From contig OY292275.1 of NCBI GenBank assembly GCA_958496175.1, positions 434,001 through 498,000 on the forward strand: a stretch of 64,000 bases of DNA. The letters run 5' to 3'. The position numbers were made by a program, and so were the translations under genes. The DNA comes from Sisyra terminalis (Eukaryota > Arthropoda > Insecta > Neuroptera > Sisyridae). Below, piece by piece: positions 10,701-18,680 of the stretch; position 1 is the stretch's first letter; the number at the start of each line of letters is the position of its first letter. The notes under the pieces were generated by a model, which ran no database searches, was not told the origin of the DNA, and saw only the letters and a list, made by a program, of their open reading frames with translations.

Positions 10701-13700
10701 AGATACCCTGTTCGAAGCCATCCGTCGATGCCAATAGTTTCTTTGGTTTTCGCCTCTTCGTCCCAATACCCAAGCATAACGCAGTATCCTCGAACATAAA
10801 GTTCTCCTGCAACTCCCAAAGGAACTGTGACACCTTCCTTATTGACAACCTTAAATATAAAATTAAATCTTCACATTTCTATATGAAAAGAATTTAATAT
10901 TTCACCTTTGCTTCAATATGTTCACCAATATATCCAACAGTTTCGGTTGAATGGAATAAATCGTCTCCGGGTTTCGAGTGGAAAACCACTCCACATGCTT
11001 CGGTTTGACCAAAAATTGACTAAAGAAATAGAAAAAATTTAAGATTCATACATTTAAGATAGTCACAAACTTACTTTTACTTTCTGAACTTTCATCACAT
11101 TTAAAATATCTTTGAATAATTGCGGAGGACAAATAGCACCACCGGTTACAGCGATTTCCAATGACGATATATCTCGATTGAATTTTTTTTGAGCGTTGAT
11201 TAAATCAATGTGCATGGTTGGCGTTCCGCCAACCAACGAGCATTTCTCCCGTTCAATAGCCTCCAAGGATTTCACTGGATCAAAATTGTACGACGGCATC
11301 ACCAAAGAGGCTCCCGAATGCAGGGATGGACATATCATTGCATCGGTTCCAAACGCATGGAATAGAGGCACGTGCAGACAAAGTTTATGTTTTTCGTGCA
11401 GTTCATATCTCTTTGAAATATAATAGGAATTATTCACATATTTATAGTGGCTGACAAAAGCGCCTTTTGGCTTTCCCGTGGTTCCCTGTAGAAGAAACTT
11501 TTAATTTTCCCCCTTTTGATTTACAAACATCGAATAATACCGAAGTGAATTGCAAATTGAAAGCATCGTCCGGTGTTATAAGTTTCTTCCTCGCTTCTAA
11601 AAGCTCGTAAGCTTCTTGATTGGCCAAACTTTCCACATCCTCCCATTGCAAAGCTCCTCTATAAAAAACCAAACAGTTAATCAAGCAATAAAATTAACAT
11701 TATTTCGTCATACTTAAACTTTTTCTCATCGGTAATAATGGCATATTTCAAATTAGGAACATTTCGATTGTGCAACTTTCCGATTTCGGTGTGTACAAGA
11801 TCGGGGCAAGTTTCAACGATTAAATCGTAGTAGTTTTGCGATTTGTATTGGGCAGCCGTCACAATTCCGGTGGCTCCAACTTTCTTTAGACAGTACTCGA
11901 GTTCGCTTTGTTGAAATGACGAATTGATGAGCACCTGTAATTGGAGTGGCGTGAAAATTATTGATTTTTTTTTTTGGTGGATTTTTTATTAGTTTTACCG
12001 ATATGAGACCGGCTTTGGCGGATGCCAAGAATGTGAGGTACCAGTATATGGTGTTGGGACCCCACAGGGCCAGACGATCGCCCTTTTCAAAGCCCAGGCG
12101 AACGAGAGCCGCTGCAATTTTGTCCGTCTGGAAAACAAGTACTTTAATCGATGATTTTTCAATGAGAATTCTCTTAAACGATATAATCATTAGGGTGGGT
12201 CAAAAAAATCATTTTTTTTTACAAGTGACACAGAAAAATGGGTTGCTGGACATCTTAAAAAAATTCTCACCAAGTATGAGCTCTTAATTTTAATAGGAAC
12301 ATCCTCCGCATCGCAGTTTTGTATTTTTTTCTCAGTCCAATAGAAAAAAATCATACTTCATCATTTATCGATTGTACAGAAAAATGTTCTGAAAGAATTT
12401 TTTAGGAAATTTAATGCTCTACAAAAAAGGTATTCTATATTTTTTCCGTAAGCCTCACCATTTGAAAGATATTAAGGATTTAATTTTGATTATTTTAAGA
12501 CAAATTTCATTTTTGTTTATGAATTTTATAACTCGACAATAAATGACTCTTATACAATATGCAATGCAAACTTTTGTTGGAAATTAACTGCTCTATAAAA
12601 ATGGTTTCTTGTGTTTTGGCGATTAAATTAACTCTTCAAAAGATATTCATCATCAAACTTTCATGTGTACGGATTTTAAAAGTTTTTGATGAGATATTCG
12701 AATAATTTCAATTTAACTTATAATTTTCATATAAATTTCATTTTTTGTCATTTCTAATGATTAAAAATGAAATGTTTAGAATAATTGAAGAAAATTTTGA
12801 TAATAAAACTCAAATAATACTTATATTAATGACAAAAAATGAAATTTATATGAAAATTATAAGTTAAATTGAAATTATTCGAATATCTCAACAATAACTT
12901 TTAAAATCCATACACATGAAAGTTTGATGATGAATATCTTTTGAACGGTTAATTTAATCGCCAAAACACAAGAAACCATTTTTATAGAACAGTTAATTTC
13001 CAACAAAAATTTGTATTGCGCATTGTATAAGAGTCATTTATTGTCGAGTTATAAAATTCATAAACAAAAATGAAATTTGTCTTAAAATAATCAAAATTAA
13101 AACCTTAATATCTTTCAAATGGTGAGGCTTACGGAAAAAATATAGAATACCTTTTTTGTAGAGCATTAAATTTCCTAAAAAATTCTTTCAGAACATTATT
13201 CTGTACAATCGATAAATGATGAGATATGATTAATAATCATATTAGTCTTTTTCGTAATAATTTCAATTTAATTTATAATTTGTTTGAAAATTGTTGTAAA
13301 ATATTTGTTTGAAAATTGAAATAAAAAACTTTTATAACTAATTGGACATTGTTTTTCTCTAATACTGAAATATATCATAATATATGTGTAATGAAAACTT
13401 TACTTTTTTTATTAATAAATATTTAACTAAGCGATAAATAATGTACAATTTATTTTTTTTAAATGAAGACAAATATACTTAAGCATAAAAAAAAAAACTT
13501 GAAAAATATTTTGAAGTTTCTCAGTTGATAAAAACTAAAATTCGTGTAAATTTTCTCAAAAATTATAAATTAAAATGAAATTATTCGGATATCTCATCAA
13601 CAACTTTTAAAACCCGTACACATGAAAGTTTGATGATGAATATTTTTTAAAGGGTTAATTTAATCGCCAAAACACAAGAAACCATTTTTATAGAGCAGTT

Positions 13701-15595
13701 AATTTCCAACAAAAATTTCTATTGCGCATTGTATAAGAGTCATTTATTGTCGAGTTATAAAATTCATAAACAAAAATGAAATTTGTCTTAAAATAATCAA
13801 AATTAAATCCTTAATATCTTTCAAATGGTGAGGCTTACGGAAAAAATATCAGATACCTTTTTTGTAGAGCATTAAATTTCCTAAAAAATTCTCTCAGAAC
13901 ATTTTTCTGTACAATCGATAAATGATGAGGTATGAATTTTTTTCTATTGGACTGAGAAAAAAATACAAAACTGCGATGCGGAGGATCTTCCTATTAAAAT
14001 TAACAGCTCTACTTGGTGAGAATTTTTTTAAGGTGTCTAGCAACCCATTTTTCCGTGTCACTTGTATAAAAAAAAATAAATGATTTTTTACCCACCCTAA
14101 TAATCATATTGGTCTTTTTCGTTCGAAAATCTCTTTCTTTGAATTACTAATTACTACTTATAATTACTATAAGAGACTACCAATTTTCCGCGACTTCGTT
14201 CCTTTATAATTCAATTCATAGCCGCCGCAGATCGTACAAATCATATAGCTCGTTTTTCGAGATTTCAAAGAGAATTTGAATTTTCAGTTTCTTTGGAAAC
14301 TTCTTTTACTTCCATTTACAAATTGTATACAATCTATTTAAACGGGCAAACATTAACACAATTTAAGGTTTATTCATTAAAATCTATTGGTGAGTGTGAA
14401 ATACGAAGATCAAAATTTAAAGGACGGATTAAAAGACATCCACTTGATCTAGATAAAACTAAACTTAATTGTTTTTTAATTATAATGCTTTTGTGATCCG
14501 GTAACGCATCGTGCCTTCGATTAACAAACTTTCCAGTTACCTGGGTAATTACAATTCAAAAATGGATACTCTATCGATTAAAGAAAATTGTTACGACCTT
14601 ATTCTAATTGTAATTCTAGTTTTAAGCTTTGTTTTTGTCAAAAATGAAAAGAAAAAACAATTAAGTTTACTTTAGTTTTGTCTAGATCAAGTGGATGTCT
14701 TTTAATCCTTCCAATTGGTAACATTTTTGTGTCTACTGGTTTTGAAAAAATGCAAGGTGAGAAACTGGCGCATGAAAATCTTTTCACTGTTCAATTTTTA
14801 GTTTCATTGCTTCTTTTTCTCTGTCAATAAAACAATTTTTAGAACTATTTACCATTTAAAAATTGAATTGACAGAAATTGAATTTGTGTAGGCATTTAGC
14901 TGTACATTACTACAATACCGGTTGCATATACACCAGCACTAATTTTTGTTGATAATTTCTTAAGATTTTTTTCTCGAAAATCAATTATTAGATATATTTA
15001 AGTGACACTAAAATGAAATCAATTGAAAATTAAATTAAGAACCATTAGTTTTAAATCACTTCTTTGTTAGTTTGTTTGTGGTACAAAGGGTACAAAGTAC
15101 GCAATGTGTAAACCTTGTATCACATATTTCAAGTTTATCATAATTTTTTCCATTTTATCAATATATTTCAATGATTCTGCAATTTGTTTTGAGTTAACTC
15201 ACTTGGTCTTGAACTTGTTTAAATGTAAGCACTTTATTTTCGTGACACGATTTGATGGCGATTTGATTTGGAAATCTGTCGGCCGCCGAATCGACCAAAT
15301 CGCCGACCGTTCGATAGATCAAAGGCTCTTTGCCGACATTGTGTCGATAGCTAAGGCCGCTGGCGAAACGTATTTGCCGAAAACACCTTTTTCTACAACA
15401 AATATTTCAACAATTATACACACACACAATTAGGGAATGCCAAACATTTGAATAATGATTCAGCAAAAATTGCCACTTCATTATCATTAAACGCCAAAAA
15501 AAATAAATAAAATAACAACATATTATTAGCGCTTACGTTTTTTTCGGTTGAACACTTCGAATAGATGTTCCGCATCGCACGAATAATGAAATCAT
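7487..15595 (-). CDS. ACSF2: acyl-CoA synthetase family member 2 (medium-chain acyl-CoA ligase), mitochondrial; ten exons
   Basis: ATP-dependent activation of fatty acids to acyl-CoA through an acyl-adenylate, in the mitochondrial matrix. Exons (minus strand, 5' to 3'): 15595-15537, 15392-15203, 12127-11999, 11934-11714, 11658-11541, 11485-11075, 11019-10906, 10849-10707, 10639-10498, 7717-7487. All joins use GT/AG and keep phase, giving 1758 nt or 585 residues, close to the roughly 615 of the human enzyme. An in-frame TAA (15668-15670) precedes the chosen ATG. Residues 1-41 contain no acidic residue and many Arg/Lys, as in a mitochondrial presequence. Adenylate-forming motifs in order: [10 protein letters not shown] (238-247), VPLFHAFG (278-285), FGQTEACG (379-386), TGD (461-463), [16 protein letters not shown] (477-492), and MSGKIQKFK (566-574), whose K569 is the expected catalytic lysine. 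No break or missing key residue is visible. Confidence 0.88.
7959..10214. mobile_element. hAT-like non-autonomous foldback element in ACSF2 intron 9
   Basis: 2256 bp with terminal inverted repeats TAGACTAGGCCAAA on the left and its near-inverse TTTGACCCAGTCTA on the right. It is flanked by a perfect 8-bp direct repeat ATGTTCAT (7951-7958 and 10215-10222). Octamer target duplications and TAG-starting ends are characteristic of the hAT superfamily. The body consists of long inverted copies of the same arms seen at 2913-5367 (for example AAGCTTGATTATTCGGAAAC and CTACAAAAAAGGTCTC). Its centre is interrupted at about 8955-9155 by sequence absent from the sister copy. No transposase frame is present. 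It lies wholly inside the intron and leaves the splice sites intact. Confidence 0.8.
10498..10639 (-). CDS. ACSF2: ACSF2-type gene, exon 9 (residues 462-509)
   Basis: It begins [16 protein letters not shown] and includes the hinge and C-terminal-domain motif [17 protein letters not shown]. It ends HPDIIENH directly before GTAAGA. Intron 9 is 2780 bp and holds the foldback element. Confidence 0.9.
10707..10849 (-). CDS. ACSF2: ACSF2-type gene, exon 8 (residues 415-462)
   Basis: It encodes [20 protein letters not shown], then [13 protein letters not shown] and DGWLRTG. The next codon, Asp463 on exon 9, completes the TGD ribose-binding motif. The exon leaves in phase 2; intron 8 is 67 bp. Confidence 0.88.
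10906..11019 (-). CDS. ACSF2: ACSF2-type gene, exon 7 (residues 377-414)
   Basis: 38 codons in phase 0 starting [13 protein letters not shown], the adenine-binding A5 motif, where (F/Y)GxTE is the family pattern. It ends GEHIEAK. Intron 7 is 56 bp. Confidence 0.88.
11075..11485 (-). CDS. ACSF2: ACSF2-type gene, exon 6 (residues 240-376)
   Basis: The largest exon, 411 bp in phase 0. It begins [13 protein letters not shown] (phosphate-binding loop), continues with [19 protein letters not shown] and [11 protein letters not shown], and ends KVQKVK at the donor GTAAGT. This is most of the AMP-binding core. Intron 6 is 55 bp. Confidence 0.9.
11541..11658 (-). CDS. ACSF2: ACSF2-type gene, exon 5 (residues 201-239)
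   Basis: 118 bp from acceptor TTTTATAG to a donor directly after the codons for FTS, the first part of the AMP-binding signature. The signature [10 protein letters not shown] is therefore split by the 55-bp intron 5. Reading through the intron gives a false continuation. Confidence 0.87.
11714..11934 (-). CDS. ACSF2: ACSF2-type gene, exon 4 (residues 127-200)
   Basis: Acceptor AATTACAG, 221 bp, leaving in phase 2 at the donor GTATGACG. It encodes [20 protein letters not shown], corresponding to the VNPAYQ-like region that follows AG(L/I)I in the family. Intron 4 is 55 bp. Confidence 0.87.
11999..12127 (-). CDS. ACSF2: ACSF2-type gene, exon 3 (residues 84-126)
   Basis: 43 codons, from [18 protein letters not shown] to [11 protein letters not shown] and AKAGLIS. 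This is the usual acyl-CoA synthetase GDR...WGPN block. Upstream lies the 3075-bp intron 2 with the foldback element; intron 3 is 64 bp. Confidence 0.88.
12191..14099. mobile_element. hAT-like non-autonomous foldback element in ACSF2 intron 2
   Basis: 1909 bp with terminal inverted repeats TAGGGTGGGTCAAAAAA on the left and TTTTTTACCCACCCTA on the right. It is flanked by a perfect 8-bp direct repeat ATAATCAT (12183-12190 and 14100-14107). Inside, a left arm (12191-12720) faces a mirror arm (12830-13230), and a second copy of the mirror arm follows at about 13560-14099, so the element is asymmetric. No transposase frame is visible. It differs in sequence from the 7959-10214 family but shares the TAG...GGnCAAA tip and the internal motif TTTAATGCTCTACAAAAAAG. 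Confidence 0.82.
14108..15202. other. 5' part of ACSF2 intron 2 (outside the foldback element)
   Basis: AT-rich intron sequence. The only structure seen is the inverted repeat at 14420-14713. Frames such as 14293-14496 and 15104-15433 on the plus strand have no supporting signals; the latter is antisense to exon 2. Confidence 0.6.
14420..14713. repeat. inverted repeat with about 58-bp arms
   Basis: The left arm (about 14420-14477) contains GGATTAAAAGACATCCACTT followed by GATCTAGATAAAACTAAA. The right arm (about 14651-14713) is its reverse complement with a few differences and a short insertion. The loop is about 175 bp. It could be a small foldback element; no target duplication was identified. 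Confidence 0.75.
15203..15392 (-). CDS. ACSF2: ACSF2-type gene, exon 2 (residues 20-83)
   Basis: Acceptor TTGTTGTAG, donor CAA then GTGAGT. It holds the rest of the basic presequence ([12 protein letters not shown]), then the start of the mature enzyme, [19 protein letters not shown], which matches the N-terminal ACSF2 pattern (xPLxxRTVG). Intron 1 is 144 bp. Confidence 0.85.
15537..15595 (-). CDS. ACSF2: ACSF2-type gene, exon 1 (start codon, presequence)
   Basis: ATG at 15595-15593 begins [19 protein letters not shown] and the exon ends AAAAAAAC before the donor GTAAGCGC, in phase 2. It is hydrophobic and basic with no acidic residue, as expected of a mitochondrial targeting peptide. It is too short to appear as an ordinary open frame. 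Confidence 0.75.
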
Positions 15596-16078
15596 CGTAC
15601 GAGAGAAAATTATTTTACAAGGCGATTTTTGGTATGAAACCGACAATCGATATATGAATAAATCACATTAAAATTTCCTTGAATTAACTATTTAATTCCC
15701 TCTCTCTATATTTGAGATGCTCAAAACCGGACCAAGAATCAATTAAGTCGCTTGCAACCCTGAATACTATCAAACAAAGCAAATGTAATTCCAGTTCTAT
15801 GTATATATTTCAACTTTCATAAATATTTATGTTTTTTAAATAAAAATATTCAATATTTTTATAATTTTTTTTTTCTCAAGTAAACTTTACTTATCAACAA
15901 TATTTTTATTGCAAGCAAATAATACTAACACAATTAATTTATTTGCTCAGATAAAGTCATTATTGAGAAAGTATTAAAGTCTCGTAAAGATGTATTAGGT
16001 CAAAAATTTTATTTAAACATATTTACGTGAATTGGATATTAAATGTCAATTATTTGGAATCAAGAGCGTTTTGTCTTT

Positions 16079-16104
16079 GGGGGCAACCGGGGCACTGCCC
16101 CACA
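16079..16104. other. isolated GC-rich hairpin
   Basis: Within strongly AT-rich DNA the stretch GGGGGCAACCGGGGCACTGC followed by CCCACA contains a perfect 6-bp stem, GGGGCA and TGCCCC around one C. It lies inside a frame open on both strands, but neither has supporting context. It may be the tip of an old transposon. Confidence 0.35.
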
Positions 16105-16985
16105 TATATTTTTCGTAATCAGAAAAGAAAATGATTTTTTTCCATGTTTTCGCATTTTTAAAAAAATTCCATTCAAACTTATGAAAAATAAAAGTTTTTT
16201 TAACAAAGAATTTTTAATAATAGCTACTGCATTGATACCCATCCTGAAGAATTCAAACTTTATTCCTAAGATTTTTTCATTTCTTATGATGCAAGCCTAA
16301 TCATTATACACAAGAAGTGTTCAAAACCGAAATATTCAATGATGAAATTGAATTAATTTTTCGTCACCTAATGAAATTAACGATTGAACGTAACAATACT
16401 CTGAGAAAACTATAATCTTATTTTTTTTTTATCAAAACAATTAAATTATTATTTTTTTTTAACATTGAGTAATTGATAATTCAACAGCAAGAAAAATGTA
16501 TTAATTGCAAAAGAACGTGGAATATAGCATTATATGGATCAGAAAATTAGATTGTAAGAAAACGAAAAATTTATCTAGAAAGCTTTGAAACATGGGGCAG
16601 GATAAGAATGTAAAAAAAAATAAAGAACAGTTCACATTATAAATGTGAAAATATTACAAAGAGTCTACAAGAAAGGAACCCATAGTTCTAATAGGAAGAA
16701 AATGAATTTCAATCCTGGATTCATAGAACAAAGAATAAACCACCTTAAATGATAGACGATGCTGAAGGGAAGAATTCAACCCCACAGAAAATAAAGCAGT
16801 CGTTACATAAAAAACCGAAAAAAAATCGATTAGTTATCTTTTATAAAAATATTTCGAATTGGATTTTTTTTTGTAAAATTTAATTGGGATTTCTAGGTAC
16901 AAGTAGAGCTTATTGCAATTCCTGGATCCATGTTTCAATTAATTAAAACTGAATAGCTGAGCAAATCTCAGCAAAGGCTATTTGT

Positions 16986-17195
16986 TTTTTTTTTTTGATT
17001 ATTTCGGTTCCAGGATTCGTATTTCTTTATATCTCCAGAACGTAAAATTGCGGTTGTCTTCTGTATGATAAAATCTTCATTTTGGATCATTCCCAAGAGT
17101 ACTCCATGTACTCCAAGGGTATGCAAACAGTGGAGGAGCATGGTGGATGTCGAGGGAGTCTTGGCACCAGGTGGCACATGAAACGGGGGCGGCAT
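16986..17195 (-). other. GC-elevated patch with a poly(A) end abutting the satellite; origin unknown
   Basis: Bases 17030-17195 are clearly richer in GC than their surroundings. On the minus strand an ATG at 17195 opens a frame (MPPPFHVPPGAKTPSTSTML, then HCLHTLGVHGVLLGM) that runs to about 16968. The GC-rich part ends in a run of about a dozen A on that strand, as in a retroposed sequence. On the plus strand the same patch is also open for about 60 codons after a pyrimidine run and a CAG, so a plus-strand exon ending at CAAG/GTATGC or CCAG/GTGGC is conceivable. I do not recognise either product, and no target duplication was found. Confidence 0.3.
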
Positions 17196-18680
17196 ATTGG
17201 TATTGATAGGAAAAAAAGAAGAAGATTTAAAATATCATCCCTTATATAACGATGGTACATTCAATTGTTGAATAAGCCTAGTTCGTCTCTCCCTCTTAGT
17301 GGGAAGTGTTCATCCCTTAAACTGCCTGTTTAGCCCTTAAACGTTGTTTGTTTTGGGAAAAATTTGCACAGCGTGTACAGAAGGACATAAACTTTCGATT
17401 GGCAGCCTAAAAAAAAAAAATTTTTTTTTTGACGATATCCGTGAAAAATCAACGATGGTTAACCCACGGTTTTTTTTGACGAAAAATCCGTTTGCCTCGA
17501 AATCGAAAAAGATTGTTATATTATCGTTCTATACATTGTTACGAATCCGAAACTGCCTTTGGTTCGAAAATATCATCCCTTATATAACGATGGTACATTC
17601 AATTGTTGAATAAGCCTAGTTCGTCTCTCCCTCTTAGTGGGAAGAGTTCATCCCTTAAACTGCCTGTTTAGCCCTTAAACGTTGTTTGTTTTGGGAAAAA
17701 TTTGCACAGCGTGTACAGAAGGACATAAACTTTCGATTGGCAGCCTAAAAAAAAAAATTTTTTTTTTGACGATATCCGTGAAAAATCAACGATGGTTAAC
17801 CCACGGTTTTTTTTGACGAAAAATCCGTTTGCCTCGAAATCGAAAAAGATTGTTATATTATCGTTCTATACATTGTTACGAATCCGAAACTGCCTTTGGT
17901 TCGAATATATCATCCCTTATATAACGATGGTACATTCAATTGTTGAATAAGCCTAGTTCGTCTCTCCCTCTTAGTGGGAAGAGTTCATCCCTTAAACTGC
18001 CTGTTTAGCCCTTAAACGTTGTTTGTTTTGGGAAAAATTTGCACAGCGTGTACAGAAGGACATAAACTTTCGATTGGCAGCCTAAAAAAAAAAAATTTTT
18101 TTTTTGACGATATCCGTGAAAAATCAACGATGGTTAACCCACGGTTTTTTTTGACGAAAAATCCGTTTGCCTCGAAATCGAAAAAGATTGTTATATTATC
18201 GTTCTATACATTGTTACGAATCCGAAACTGCCTTTGGTTCGAATATATCATCCCTTATATAACGATGGTACATTCAATTGTTGAATAAGCCTAGTTCGTC
18301 TCTCCCTCTTAGTGGGAAGAGTTCATCCCTTAAACTGCCTGTTTAGCCCTTAAACGTTGTTTGTTTTGGGAAAAATTTGCACAGCGTGTACAGAAGGACA
18401 TAAACTTTTGATTGGCAGCCTAAAAAAAAAAATTTTTTTTTTGACGATATCCGTGAAAAATCAACGATGGTTAACCCACGGTTTTTTTTGACGAAAAATC
18501 CGTTTGCCTCGAAATCGAAAAAGATTGTTATATTATCGTTCTATACATTGTTACGAATCCGAAACTGCCTTTGGTTCGAAAATATCATCCCTTATATAAC
18601 GATGGTACATTCAATTGTTGAATAAGCCTAGTTCGTCTCTCCCTCTTAGTGGGAAGAGTTCATCCCTTAAACTGCCTGTT

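Larger units (their letters stand above)
15596..17228. other. ACSF2 upstream region and spacer to the satellite
   Basis: This contains the 5' leader and presumably the promoter of the ACSF2-type gene on the minus strand. An ATCGAT palindrome at 15646-15651, about 50 bp above the ATG, resembles the core of the insect DRE promoter element, but one site proves little. No TATA box is evident near the start. Further out are AT-rich spacer, a GC-rich hairpin at 16079-16104 and the patch at 16986-17195. No exon is supported between 15671 and 16985. Confidence 0.4.

Noticed and set aside
10435..10897. Plus- and minus-strand frames over ACSF2 exons 8 and 9
   Set aside because: They are alternative frames of exons whose correct frame gives the TGD and [13 protein letters not shown] motifs.
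11961..12287. 108-residue plus-strand frame
   Set aside because: It is antisense to ACSF2 exon 3 and runs into the end of the foldback element.
15104..15433. 109-residue plus-strand frame
   Set aside because: It is antisense to ACSF2 exon 2, whose protein similarity and splice phases are clear.
17330..17385. CENP-B-box-like match around CGTTGTTTGTTTTGGGAAA
   Set aside because: It has only partial resemblance. The essential TTCG and CGGG cores of the mammalian box are not both present, and the box is not expected in insects.
17540..17640. Possible RNA polymerase III A box (CTCTTAGTGGG) and B box (GGTTCGAAAAT) in each monomer
   Set aside because: The B box lacks its final CC, lies upstream of the A box in the same monomer, and the path to the next B box crosses long T runs that would terminate Pol III.
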